Below are positions 51,096 to 60,629 of a DNA stretch of 64,000 nucleotides, in pieces. A model generated the notes under the pieces. It saw only the letters and a program-made list of their open reading frames with translations. It ran no database searches and had not been told where the DNA came from. A program made the position numbers and the translations under genes. The stretch's first letter is position 1. Every line of letters starts with the position of its first letter. This stretch comes from Trichormus_B sp936914905 (GTDB lineage: Bacteria; Cyanobacteriota; Cyanobacteriia; Cyanobacteriales; Nostocaceae). The DNA lies in NCBI RefSeq assembly GCF_039871975.1, contig NZ_JBDPLL010000001.1; one strand, given 5' to 3'.

Positions 51096-51788
51096 ATGAC
51101 TAACGAGATTCGTGACATTTTCAACCGTATTGCTCCCGTATATGACCAATTAAACGATTGGTTAAGTTTGGGACAACACCGGATATGGAAAGAAATGACC
51201 GTCAAATGGAGTGCAGCTAAACCAGGAGATACTTGCTTGGATTTGTGTTGTGGTAGTGGTGATTTAACTTTTAGACTGGCGCGATATGTAGGACTGACCG
51301 GAAAAGTATATGGTGTGGACTTTTCTTGTAACTTACTGGAAATTGCTAAACAGCGTTGCCAAATATATTACTCCCAACCAGCTATAGACTGGATAGAAGC
51401 TGATGTGCTAAACCTGCCCTTGGACAACAATCAATTTGATGCGATCACCATGGGCTATGGGTTGAGAAATGTTAAAGATATACCTCGTAGTCTTCAAGAA
51501 ATATATCGTGTCCTCAAACCTGGTGGGAAAGCAGCAATATTAGACTTTCATCGCCCTGATAATGACATATTTCGGGCTTTTCAGCAGCGGTATTTAGATG
51601 AGCTGGTTGTTCCCCTAGCAACTAATTTGGGTGTCAAGGAAGAATATGCTTATATTAGTCCCAGCTTAGACCACTTCCCCACAGGTAGACAGCAAGTAGA
51701 AATAGCGCGTCAAGCGGGTTTTGCTAACGCCACACACTATCCCATCTCTAACGGTATGATGGGAGTGTTGGTAATTGGTAATGGGTAA
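51096..51788 (+). CDS. menG: demethylphylloquinone/demethylmenaquinone methyltransferase
   Basis: A 230-residue UbiE/MenG-family SAM methyltransferase; in cyanobacteria it performs the last methylation in phylloquinone synthesis for photosystem I. Visible are IRDIFNRIAPVYDQLNDWLS, the SAM motif LDLCCGSGDLTFRLA, YGVDFSCNLLEIAKQR, FDAITMGYGLRNV and the C-terminal LKPGGKAAILDFHRP. Frame intact. The receiver-GAF gene precedes it closely and a DUF445 protein follows. Confidence 0.94.
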   Translation: MTNEIRDIFNRIAPVYDQLNDWLSLGQHRIWKEMTVKWSAAKPGDTCLDLCCGSGDLTFRLARYVGLTGKVYGVDFSCNLLEIAKQRCQIYYSQPAIDWIEADVLNLPLDNNQFDAITMGYGLRNVKDIPRSLQEIYRVLKPGGKAAILDFHRPDNDIFRAFQQRYLDELVVPLATNLGVKEEYAYISPSLDHFPTGRQQVEIARQAGFANATHYPISNGMMGVLVIGNG

Positions 51789-51910
51789 TTGGTAATTAGT
51801 AAAAGTATTTCCGAGTCGCCAGTCCCCAGTCTCCAATCCTTTGTCTCTTGTCCTTTGTCTCTTGTCCTTTGTCTCTTGTCCTTTGTCCTTTTTTCCTAAT
51901 CCAAAATACT

Positions 51911-53146
51911 GTGGATTGGTCTTATCTTTGGCTTTATATATTACCCCCAATTCTGGGTGGATTTATTGGCTATTTCACAAATGATATAGCCATAAAAATG
52001 CTATTTCGCCCTTATCGACCTATTTATATTCTTGGTCGAAGAGTGCCTTTTACTCCTGGATTGATACCTGCTAATCAGGACCGTTTGGCGAAAAATATTT
52101 CTAATACCATTATGGGGTCTTTGTTAACGCCAGACGAACTACAAAAGCTGGCGCGGCGACTCCTACAAACAGAACGAGTACAAGGCGCGATTTCTTGGTT
52201 ATTGCAGTTAGCAATTGAACAAATTCAAGGTGATAAAAATCAGAAAAGTACCATAATTGTGGCAGGAATATTACGGGATTTGTTGGGAGAATCCTTACCT
52301 CGATTACTTAAGGTTTTGGCTCGTCAAGAGGATTTTTTAGAAGCGCAAATTAACCATATTTTTGACCAAATATTACTGGAATTTCAACTGAGTGAAGAAC
52401 AATCTACACGCTTAGCCGATTGGTTATTACAAGTAGTTTTACCACCGGATGCCTTAAGACAGGCAATAGTTAATTTTTTAACAGACCGCACAATTCAAAC
52501 TATCGATGATAGCTTTCGAGAAAAAACTAGTGGTACTTACTGGGTAGTAGCAAATCTGTTTGGTTTACGTAATACTCTGATTCGATTAAGGACATTTTGT
52601 TTAGATGAAAAAGAGGCTACTAATAAGCAATTGCAAGAATTAATTCAAGATTTGCAAATGCGCGATCGCCTCAAAAAATTATTACAGGATTTATCTTTAC
52701 AAAACTTACCAGTTGGCACAGTCCGTCAACTTAGAAAAACCACCAGGGAAAGTGTTCATCATTACCTCCAAAATAGTGGTAGCACTTTGTTACAGGAATT
52801 GACGCAATCAGCAGACTGGGAAAATATTGCTAGTTTGTTATTAAAGCGTCTTGCTAATTCATCTGTTATTGGTACTTCTTTAGAAGTAGTGTCTAAAGAA
52901 TTAGCTTTAATTTTAGAACGGTATTTGGAAAAAGATTTAGAAGCAATTGTCACACAAGTAATTCCTATCTTGTCTATAGATCAAGTGATTATTGATCGTG
53001 TACAAGCAACTTCTCCTGCTGACTTAGAAGCGGGAATTGAAGGAATTGTTAAAAATGAATTACAAGCAATTGTGACTTTAGGTGGAATTTTGGGTTTTGT
53101 TGTCGGGTTGTTACAAGTAGGACTTCTATTTTTGAGTCGATATTAA
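51911..53146 (+). CDS. DUF445 family membrane protein
   Basis: I take the GTG at 51911 (VDWSYLWLYILPPILGGFIG) as start, giving 411 residues. A TTG 63 bases upstream lies within a CTTTGTCTCTTGTC tandem repeat and would add unlikely residues. There is a hydrophobic N-terminus, then TNDIAIKMLFRPYRPIYILG, FTPGLIPANQDRLAKNISNT and MGSLLTPDELQ, typical of the family. A long helical region follows, and a C-terminal hydrophobic helix (LGGILGFVVGLLQVGLLFLS). Its role is not established. Confidence 0.85.
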   Translation: MDWSYLWLYILPPILGGFIGYFTNDIAIKMLFRPYRPIYILGRRVPFTPGLIPANQDRLAKNISNTIMGSLLTPDELQKLARRLLQTERVQGAISWLLQLAIEQIQGDKNQKSTIIVAGILRDLLGESLPRLLKVLARQEDFLEAQINHIFDQILLEFQLSEEQSTRLADWLLQVVLPPDALRQAIVNFLTDRTIQTIDDSFREKTSGTYWVVANLFGLRNTLIRLRTFCLDEKEATNKQLQELIQDLQMRDRLKKLLQDLSLQNLPVGTVRQLRKTTRESVHHYLQNSGSTLLQELTQSADWENIASLLLKRLANSSVIGTSLEVVSKELALILERYLEKDLEAIVTQVIPILSIDQVIIDRVQATSPADLEAGIEGIVKNELQAIVTLGGILGFVVGLLQVGLLFLSRY

Positions 53147-53506
53147 TTGTTGAGAGAATGTTTTACTCGCAATATGCACATAAAGTATCTATCAACTTTC
53201 TAACTCTGTCACCTGTCACCTACTAAGTAAGTGGGTGTTAAAAATTATCGTTATGACAAGGCAAGAGGTGAACCAGCGCAGTCTTGGGGAGCCACTGCGG
53301 TGGAAGGGTTTCCCGGCATAAAGCAAGTGGCGTGGTTTCCCCAATGTAGGTGCTTCGCCTTCCCCTAGGGTCTGACTGGAGAACGCGAAGGGGAATAGGC
53401 ACTCATGCAAGAGTGAAGAGGTTTTCAGGCTAGTTTATATTTTATTACATACTTAGTTTATATTTTATTACATACTTTTGTTGTTTCACGTAGTTCTACT
53501 TAGAAT
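53147..53506. other. intergenic with dispersed repeat and 23-bp tandem duplication
   Basis: Positions 53258-53400 are a GC-rich sequence (GGTGAACCAGCGCAGTCTTG, GGGTTTCCCGGCATAAAGC) of the kind dispersed in Nostoc genomes. At 53430-53477 a 23-bp unit beginning TAGTTTATATTTTATTAC occurs twice in tandem. A 64-codon minus-strand frame inside the repeat is not credible. Confidence 0.55.
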
Positions 53507-54427
53507 TCAAAAATATCCCGGCCAAGGTGAGGTGGGAGCATCAGCATCAACTATCGATAAATGATCTGTAGAATAGTCTTGTGCTAAAGCTATATTTACA
53601 TCTTCATAAACCACTAACTTATTCAGATCCTCTAAAACTTGGTATGCAGAATTATATCGCTGTTGATGATCAACCAAAACCATTTTATTAATAATTGCTG
53701 CTAATTCCTCGCTTACTATTGCTTTGTCAAGCCATTTTACTTCTCCATCGGTATCTCTTTCTAATTCATGAGGAGATATACCAGTTAAGGCTTTAATGCC
53801 AATCATTCCTAGAGCATAAATATCACTATTATATTTAGGACGACCGAAACATTGCTCATTAGGGGCATAACCTCTTGTCCCAATGCCAATGGTGAAAGCA
53901 GTTGAGTCAAAACCTTCAGTGATTTGGGTGCTAACTTCTTTAACAGCACCAAAGTCAATTAATACTAGTTTCCAATCTGAGTGACGACGGATAATATTAT
54001 TAGGTTTAATATCTCGGTGAATTACACCATTCTCATGGACAAATCTTAATATTTGCAATAGTTCTTTTAACAGCGAGATTGTTAAATTTTCTATGATACA
54101 CTTACCTGAGATTAATTCCTGATTTAAAGGATGTCCAAGTATATACTCTTGGATTAAATAAAATTCTTCGTCTTCTTCAAAATATGCTAAAAGCTGAGGA
54201 ATTTGGTTATGTGTTCCCAATTTTTCCAAAGTTTTCGCTTCTGCACTAAATAAACGCCTAGCTAGTGCTAAATTTTCTGATTTTGTGGTGGCTGGTTTTA
54301 GTTGCTTGACAACACATTGAGGATTACCAGGACGTTGTATATCTTCTGCAATGTAAGTTTCACTAAATCCTCCTGCACCAAGCACTTTGATAATTTTGTA
54401 TCGTCCGGCTAAAATTTTACCGTTCAA
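53507..54427 (-). CDS. Ser/Thr kinase domain split from the CHASE2 gene
   Basis: About 306 residues with all kinase motifs: GAGGFSETY glycine loop, CVVKQLKP Lys, VIHRDIKPNNII catalytic loop, VLIDFGAVKEV DFG, and IGTRGYAPNEQCFGRPKYNS activation segment. The only start is a TTG (54427) in the middle of a sequence that continues upstream in frame as LQDLIQQRDLAL to a TAA. In relatives that position is Q (QQDDLQDLI), so this is the C-terminal half of a CHASE2-kinase cut by a CAA-to-TAA change. It may not be translated. Confidence 0.8.
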   Translation of the reverse strand: MNGKILAGRYKIIKVLGAGGFSETYIAEDIQRPGNPQCVVKQLKPATTKSENLALARRLFSAEAKTLEKLGTHNQIPQLLAYFEEDEEFYLIQEYILGHPLNQELISGKCIIENLTISLLKELLQILRFVHENGVIHRDIKPNNIIRRHSDWKLVLIDFGAVKEVSTQITEGFDSTAFTIGIGTRGYAPNEQCFGRPKYNSDIYALGMIGIKALTGISPHELERDTDGEVKWLDKAIVSEELAAIINKMVLVDHQQRYNSAYQVLEDLNKLVVYEDVNIALAQDYSTDHLSIVDADAPTSPWPGYF

Positions 54428-54567
54428 TGCTAAATCCCTTTGTTGTATTAGGTCTTGCAGGTCATCTTGTTAATTAATAATTTCCTGAACCACAGGAGAG
54501 GATTTATATTTCTGAAAAATTAGTAATAAGTTATGTTTGTTGATTTTTTCCCTAGCTACTTCAGTAC

Positions 54568-55842
54568 CTAAGTACCTAAATAAGAGAGTCCAGTTAAGGC
54601 GATGGCTATGATTGGTATTGTAGTAGGAAACATTAATTTACCATAAATAAAGCTGGTATAGCTAATTCCTCCCCACACACCAGCTAAGGCAATACTTAAT
54701 AAAAATCGCTGGATACCCTCTTTTCTTATCGTTACTACCATAGATGAACCACTTACCAACAGCAGTACAAATAAACCTCTCCATAATGGACTTCTAATGG
54801 CTGTGGCAATGGATTTATTGGCCATTAAGGTTGGGATCGCATTGGCATAAATTTCTACACCAGCCATCGTGTCACGTGGTGAAACAGCCACTCGATGATC
54901 ATCATCGCTTAACTTCTCTATAGCGCCAATTAGCACGATCTCATTTTGGAAAAACTGTCCTTGTTGTAAATAATTATTCCAGTTTTCTGGATCAAACAGA
55001 TACCACAAAGGAATTGCCCTGAATGTCTCCCCATTTCCCCAAAAATAAATGTGATCGCCCGTGCCTTGAGAATAATTCATTTGTGCTGCTGCTAAAACAG
55101 GTTCCTTAAAAGAGGGCATTTTTGAGTTAAAAACAGTGCTTGAATCTGACAAAGGTGAAAATTCACTGGATAAGCGATGGATTTTACCATCTAGCTCCAG
55201 GGGAAAATTGACTGCACCTATTGACACCACCCCAAGACGAAAAATAGGCTGTGGTTGGGTCAATTGCTGAAATAAACCTTGATGTGTCGTAAAATTATCA
55301 TACACTGCCGCTAAGGTAACGTTCCTACCATATCTTCGCAATACTGCCTGTAATTGACGATCATCAGCTTCACAATAGATACTTGACTGAGCAAAAACTA
55401 TATTTAAGTTAACTGAACGCGCACTAGCATTAATCAACTTAGTGATCACCTGAGCATAAGCTGCACGTTGATAAGGAAAAGATTTTATTGGTTTTAAATA
55501 GGCATACTGTTGAGGATCGGTCTTATAATACTGTTCGGCAATGGAGATAGATTGATCATCAATCGCCAAAATTACAATATCCTGTGGAGCTACTACCATT
55601 CCACTCATTTGAAAAAAGGTAGTCAGAGCTTGATTTTCTAGCAATTGCACCCTACTTCCATTAGCCGCACTTAGTATTGCTGCCAAAAATACAGAAATTC
55701 CAGTAAGTAGATGACCAAAACGTACTACCAGTTTAGACTGGTGTAATGGTTTTGTTAAACTCCCCTTTGTTAACTTACTTAACTGCCTCTTAACAGCAGA
55801 GAGTGATTTATCGGCTAAGGTGGGTGTAGGTTCTTCTGCCAT
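54568..55842 (-). CDS. CHASE2 sensor domain, truncated from a Ser/Thr kinase
   Basis: 424 residues: a first helix (RFGHLLTGISVFLAAILSAA), the extracytoplasmic CHASE2 domain (IVILAIDDQSISIAEQYY, YAQVITKLINASARSVNLNI, RVAVSPRDTMAGVEIYANAI), then C-terminal helices (WRGLFVLLLVSGSSMVVTI, FLLSIALAGVWGGISYTSF, IPIIAIALTGLSYLG). It stops at LGT* because TAGGTACT is duplicated in tandem; deleting one copy restores LGTEVAREKINK and leads toward the kinase. The ancestral product was about 780 residues, a membrane receptor kinase. Confidence 0.83.
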   Translation of the reverse strand: MAEEPTPTLADKSLSAVKRQLSKLTKGSLTKPLHQSKLVVRFGHLLTGISVFLAAILSAANGSRVQLLENQALTTFFQMSGMVVAPQDIVILAIDDQSISIAEQYYKTDPQQYAYLKPIKSFPYQRAAYAQVITKLINASARSVNLNIVFAQSSIYCEADDRQLQAVLRRYGRNVTLAAVYDNFTTHQGLFQQLTQPQPIFRLGVVSIGAVNFPLELDGKIHRLSSEFSPLSDSSTVFNSKMPSFKEPVLAAAQMNYSQGTGDHIYFWGNGETFRAIPLWYLFDPENWNNYLQQGQFFQNEIVLIGAIEKLSDDDHRVAVSPRDTMAGVEIYANAIPTLMANKSIATAIRSPLWRGLFVLLLVSGSSMVVTIRKEGIQRFLLSIALAGVWGGISYTSFIYGKLMFPTTIPIIAIALTGLSYLGT

Positions 55843-56969
55843 ATTGAGTTACTCATTAATTTTAGTACAACACTGTTATTTGTTTACAAGCTGTCTTATA
55901 GGCAACATTCTAAATAGCAATCAAACTTAAATGAGAATCTTATACATTTATCATGTATGCTTCAATTCTTACTAGAAGGACACCAGTATATTTACCTTTC
56001 AGGATTTCCTATACAAATACAGTCTATCTTTCTATCTCACGCAATATCTATCTGTAATTCGTGCACACATATTATCTACAGGCTCTTCACCCAAGTATTT
56101 TACGGAAAACAGGGTGTGGGGTGTAGGGTTGTAGGGAAAGATAGTTTGTCCCACACTCTAAAAGGTACAAGCCTATCAATAGTCCTATCAATAGTATTGA
56201 TGGAGAAGATAAAAATGTAGCTTCAGACGTGCAGTACTAGAAATACAAATTCCTAATTTGAAACCTTTGATTTTAATTATGGGGTTTCCTACACCCTACA
56301 CCCCTTTCATTAAGCTGGGTTTATTTCCTCACTTCAGTAGTATCGCTTATACCACTCTTTGCTATCAAAAGTAAGATTAATTTTCTCCATCTCTCCTACT
56401 CCTTCGTAAAAAGCTCCCCATACTCCTCATGACCACAACTAAATGTTATAGGGTATCAGTATGGATCTTACCGCCAGCCTATACCATACCTCTTTAGGAG
56501 TAAACTTGACTGGTATACAGATCAGAGTGCTGTTACTAAGTCAATTTTATTGGTAGATTTTGATCACAGCGGATTTGGGAAAGATTTGGAGGTTAGTAAC
56601 TAGCTAATTATTTAATCACCATTACTAACTATATCTGGCTAATGCTAAATAGCGTCAGATAGTGGGATAATCACAAGTATCAGTTTTACCAAAAATTGCA
56701 CAGTCAAATTATCATGATGCTCATCTGGGTAATAACCGAACTTAAATTAAATCACCAACAGCGCACAGCCTTAGCCAAAAAAGCAGACCAAGCCAAAGTT
56801 ACAAGTATCACAAATTTAATGTTTTAGCCAATTTTACGCTTTGACAGAGGTAAGATAAAAGCTATACATGAAAACAACCCTATAGACATTAGCAACCTTG
56901 CCAATTAAGAATTGCTATAATCTATTGTTCAATCTTACATTCTTATCTATTATTTAGGTGTAAATTTCT
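55843..56969. other. intergenic, about 1.1 kb, no recognisable gene
   Basis: Holds a 12-bp tandem duplication (CCTATCAATAGT, about 56173-56197) and short repeated CCCTACACCC-type tracts. An 87-codon frame at 55957-56220 spans these and shows no family likeness. Around 56700-56830 there are coding-like traces too short to assign. Confidence 0.45.
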
Positions 56970-57491
56970 ATGGGTTCTATGATGAATCGTCTGTCTATTT
57001 TTGTAGACGGAAACAATATGTTCTATGCTCAACAAAAAAATGGCTGGTTTTTCGACCCACGACGAGTATTAGAATATTTCAAAAATGAGCAGCCAGAGAC
57101 AACATTAATTAATGCTTTTTGGTACACAGGCTTAAAAGATCCACAAGATCAGCGCGGTTTTAGAGATGCACTCATTAGTTTGGGATATACAGTACGCACT
57201 AAAATTCTCAAAGAATACTATGATGATGTCTCTGGTCGTTACTCGCAAAAAGCAAATTTAGATATTGAAATTGTTGTCGATATGTTTAATACGGTAGACC
57301 AATATGACCGAGTTGTTTTATTCAGCGGTGATGGAGATTTTGAAAGAGCGATCGAACTATTACGTTCAAAGAATACGCATATTACCGTTGTATCAACAGA
57401 AGGAATGATAGCGAGAGAATTACGTAATGCCACTGATAGATATATAGACCTGAATGATATTAGAGACCAAATAGAAAAAACTGAAGCTTAG
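56970..57491 (+). CDS. NYN-domain (LabA/DUF88) protein
   Basis: A 173-residue PIN-like NYN nuclease-family protein. Conserved acidic sites: SIFVDGNNMFYAQQ at the start, NLDIEIVVDMFNTVD, and VVLFSGDGDFERAIELLRSK. Homologues include LabA, linked to circadian output in Synechococcus, but family members are diverse and this role should not be assumed. Three closely spaced Met codons make the exact start uncertain by up to 4 residues. Frame intact. Confidence 0.85.
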   Translation: MGSMMNRLSIFVDGNNMFYAQQKNGWFFDPRRVLEYFKNEQPETTLINAFWYTGLKDPQDQRGFRDALISLGYTVRTKILKEYYDDVSGRYSQKANLDIEIVVDMFNTVDQYDRVVLFSGDGDFERAIELLRSKNTHITVVSTEGMIARELRNATDRYIDLNDIRDQIEKTEA

Positions 57492-57639
57492 TAAAATTAA
57501 CAATTATTTACAAAGCCAAGAGTTAAATCAAGGAACTCTTAACAGGGAACAGTAAAAAGGTTGATAACTGAAATAACTGTTAAAAAATAAAGTTCAAGGT
57601 ATTCTTAGTCTACAATCTCAAGCTAAAACAACCAAAAAA

Positions 57640-59232
57640 ATGAGCAATCAAGCAGACAAAATTATCATATTTGATACGACACTGCGAGATGGAGAACAGT
57701 GTCCAGGTGCGACTTTAAACATAGATGAAAAGCTAATTATTGCTAAACAGTTAGCACGTTTGGGTGTAGATATAATTGAAGCAGGATTTGCTTTTGCTAG
57801 TCCAGGTGATTTTGAAGCAGTCCAGAAAATTGCCCAAACAGTAGGAATGGAAAATGGACCGGTCATTTGTAGTTTGGCCAGAGCTAGACATGATGATATC
57901 AAAGCCGCAGCAGAAGCGATCAAACCGGCCGCTAAGGGCAGAATTCATACTTTTATTGCCACTTCTGATATTCACCTACAATATAAGCTGAAAAAAACCC
58001 AACCAGAAGTTATATCTATTGCTGAAGAAATGGTAGCTTATGCCAAAAGTTTCACTGATGATGTGGAATTTTCTCCTGAAGATGCTGGACGGTCTGATCC
58101 AGAATTTTTGTATCAGGTTTTGGAGAGAGCGATCGCAGCTGGTGCAACAACAGTTAACATTCCTGATACCGTAGGTTACACCACACCAAGCGAATTTGGG
58201 GCTATTATCAAAGGCATTATAGAAAATGTCCCCAACATCGACAAAGCCATTATTTCCGTTCACGGTCATAATGACTTGGGTCTAGCTGTTGCCAACTTCT
58301 TAGAAGCTGTGAAAATTGGCGCAAGGCAACTAGAATGTACGATCAATGGTATTGGTGAACGGGCAGGAAATGCTGCACTGGAAGAATTAGTAATGGCACT
58401 GCACGTGCGGCGGCAATATTTTAACCCCTTCTTTGGTAGATCTGCTGATTCCCAAGAGTCATTAACTAATATTGACACCAAGCAAATTTATAAAACTTCA
58501 CGTTTGGTTTCCAACTTGACGGGAATGTTAGTACAACCAAATAAAGCGATCGTTGGTGCAAATGCCTTTGCACACGAGTCAGGTATTCATCAAGATGGAG
58601 TTTTGAAAAATAAACTCACCTATGAGATTATGGATGCCCAATTGATTGGTTTAACAGACAATCAAATCGTATTGGGCAAACATTCTGGACGAAATGCATT
58701 CCGTACTCGTTTAAAAGAATTGAGCTTTGAATTATCGGAAAAAGACTTCAATAAAGCCTTTATTCGTTTTAAAGAAGTAGCGGATAAAAAAAAAGAAATC
58801 TCAGATTGGGATTTAGAGGCGATAGTTAACGACGAAATCCAACAAGCACCTGATTTATTCCGAGTTGAATTAGTACAGGTTTCCTGCGGTAGTAATACCC
58901 AACCCACAGCTACAGTCACTCTCCGCACTCCTAATGGGGAAGAATTGACCGATGCGGCTATTGGTACAGGTCCAATCGATGCAGTTTATAAAGCCATCAA
59001 CCGAGTCGTGAATGTACCTAATGAATTGATTGAGTTTTCTGTGCAATCAGTAACAGGTGGTATTGATGCGCTTGGGGAAGTCACGATTCGCCTACGTTAT
59101 GAGTCTTGTGTATTTTCTGGTCATGCAGCCAATACAGATATTATTGTGGCCTCGGCTCAGGCTTATGTAAATGCACTAAATAGATTATATGCTGCATTGC
59201 AACAGCAAGTGAAAGAAGAAGTAACAGCTTGA
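57640..59232 (+). CDS. leuA: 2-isopropylmalate synthase
   Basis: First committed step of leucine synthesis: acetyl-CoA + 2-ketoisovalerate to 2-isopropylmalate. At 530 residues it has the normal length. IIFDTTLRDGEQCPGATLN opens the TIM barrel; metal-binding residues are in SVHGHNDLGLAVANF, and the CTINGIGERAGNAALEELVM block is intact. The C-terminal regulatory domain (from ~390: FRVELVQVSCGSNTQPTATV, VTGGIDALGEVTIRLRYES) is present, so leucine feedback inhibition is plausible. Monocistronic. Confidence 0.96.
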   Translation: MSNQADKIIIFDTTLRDGEQCPGATLNIDEKLIIAKQLARLGVDIIEAGFAFASPGDFEAVQKIAQTVGMENGPVICSLARARHDDIKAAAEAIKPAAKGRIHTFIATSDIHLQYKLKKTQPEVISIAEEMVAYAKSFTDDVEFSPEDAGRSDPEFLYQVLERAIAAGATTVNIPDTVGYTTPSEFGAIIKGIIENVPNIDKAIISVHGHNDLGLAVANFLEAVKIGARQLECTINGIGERAGNAALEELVMALHVRRQYFNPFFGRSADSQESLTNIDTKQIYKTSRLVSNLTGMLVQPNKAIVGANAFAHESGIHQDGVLKNKLTYEIMDAQLIGLTDNQIVLGKHSGRNAFRTRLKELSFELSEKDFNKAFIRFKEVADKKKEISDWDLEAIVNDEIQQAPDLFRVELVQVSCGSNTQPTATVTLRTPNGEELTDAAIGTGPIDAVYKAINRVVNVPNELIEFSVQSVTGGIDALGEVTIRLRYESCVFSGHAANTDIIVASAQAYVNALNRLYAALQQQVKEEVTA

Positions 59233-59320
59233 CGATCTCAGCTAGTCTGGCTTTAATAGTAGTAAAAAATAATATTTTAGCTCATTTACCAAGCTTAGAA
59301 GGAGTAACGATACCGCCTAA

Positions 59321-59790
59321 TCAGCGCCATTCACCTTCTTTATAATCCTCATATTTATTTTGTAGCTTTCGCTGCCGATGTACTTGGGTAACTAAATAAG
59401 CTGTCCACAAAAGTACATATCCTTCAGGGTTAGCTAAAATTACAAGATATTCTTCAGCTTCTAGCCACAGACAAATGCGTTTTTCCCCTTTTCTGTCATT
59501 TTCCCAGACTTTGATAGCGGGATATTCAGCATTTTCAATTATAGGTCGTAGCCAACAGATGCGTTCAGAACTGCGAAAGGAATGGGTTACTTTTCCTAGC
59601 TACCTTCTGAGGTCACGTGCCAGAAAGTTACTTCTTTATCCTGAAATAAAGGGTGACATTTAAGCCTAAATCGTATACCTTAAAAGGTAGGCTTGCTATA
59701 AATAAAATCTTCTTTGAAAATGTTGTAAACTACCTCTAGGTAAGCTTCCCAATTACCATCGTAATCATTAAATAAAACCAGAGATAGCAG
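59321..59790 (-). pseudogene. conserved hypothetical protein pseudogene
   Basis: Minus-strand traces read FNDYDGNWEAYLEVVYNIFK, EDFIYSKPTF*GIRFRLKCH, VTFWHVTSEGS, then RICWLRPIIENAEYPAIKVW, GEKRICLWLEAEEYLVILAN, PEGYVLLWTAYLVTQVHRQR. The C-terminal LEAEEYLVIL..GYVLLWTAY..HRQRKL pattern is one I recall from phage- or toxin-associated RNase-like hypothetical proteins. The frame changes twice and contains stops (PTF*GI, ISG*RS). It lies just downstream of the DUF3800 remnant on the same strand; the pair may have been one unit. Confidence 0.5.
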
Positions 59791-59804
59791 TCAAATCGGC
59801 TGTT

Positions 59805-60521
59805 TTATGCTAAAGCATCCGCAGGTTGCCAGTACAAAAGATTTACCTTATCTTCCAAATAGAGTGTAGTTTTAGTTAGGCTATAGCCGGCATGCTCTCG
59901 CATTCTGTCAACTAAAGTACTTTTAACTGCATTGCTAAAAAGTCCTCGATTTATATAGGAAATACTTCCAATTAAAAGGTCTGCAAGTTGCAAGATGTTG
60001 ACTTCGTGAGAACGCAAAGTTTGAAGCTTTTCAATTATCTGGCGTGAAAACTCAAGGAGGTTATTAGAAAGTATATCATGTAATTTTGCAACTTTTCTTG
60101 CTCCTTGTGGCTCTTTATCTTTAATATCCAAATAAATTCTATAATGTCCTTTTGGACTAAGAATTACCTTGACCAAAGTAAAATACATTTTATAATAGGA
60201 ATCATCATGAGTTTGATTGTAAACCTGATGTTGTAGTTGGGATTTATCTGCTACAATTAGACCTCAAAAATGCAGATTTTCATTACCAAATAAATAATCT
60301 ATTAATTCGAGACAAAAATGTATTTTAGCTAGTGAAAACTTTGTCCATTTAATTTCGAATTCTGGTTTTAGATCATGTCTTCTCTTAATTTCCCGGATAT
60401 AAATTGAAACTTATCACCTTTTTTCTAAAGGACACCAAATTGCACCCAGTATCATTGTCGGTTGGTGATCATTTTCTAAATGGCAGCTTTCATCACAGTA
60501 AACATTAAAAGTTTGAGACAT
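59805..60521 (-). pseudogene. DUF3800 family protein pseudogene
   Basis: From the ATG at 60521 it reads MSQTFNVYCDESCHLENDHQ, TMILGAIWCPLEK, IREIKRRHDLKPEFEIKWTK, then SQLQHQVYNQTHDDSYYKMY, GHYRIYLDIKDKEPQGARKV, SHEVNILQLADLLIGSISYI and SLTKTTLYLEDKVNLLYWQP. The first Asp (CDES) and the ILQLADLLIG helix are hallmarks of DUF3800, an RNase H-like fold often near defence or mobile genes. A stop near 60290 (LHF*GLIV) and one near 60420 (EKR*) break it; the last 127 codons remain open. Confidence 0.75.
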
Positions 60522-60629
60522 ACGTGATTTTTTAGCCTCTGAATTTTTCAAACAACATGTTATGATATCACATAGCTGTATCCAAAACTTGAGCAGTTAT
60601 ATCTTTCACTAATTATAAATCTTCCCATC

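Noticed and set aside
53216..53410. 64-codon minus-strand frame
   Set aside because: It lies inside a GC-rich dispersed repeat and its translation shows only repeat-derived sequence; no start signal or family match.
55957..56220. 87-codon frame in the 1.1-kb gap
   Set aside because: It crosses a 12-bp tandem duplication and low-complexity tracts and has no protein-family likeness.
56970..57491. Assignment as the circadian protein LabA
   Set aside because: The NYN domain is shared by many proteins of other function; only the domain is supported.
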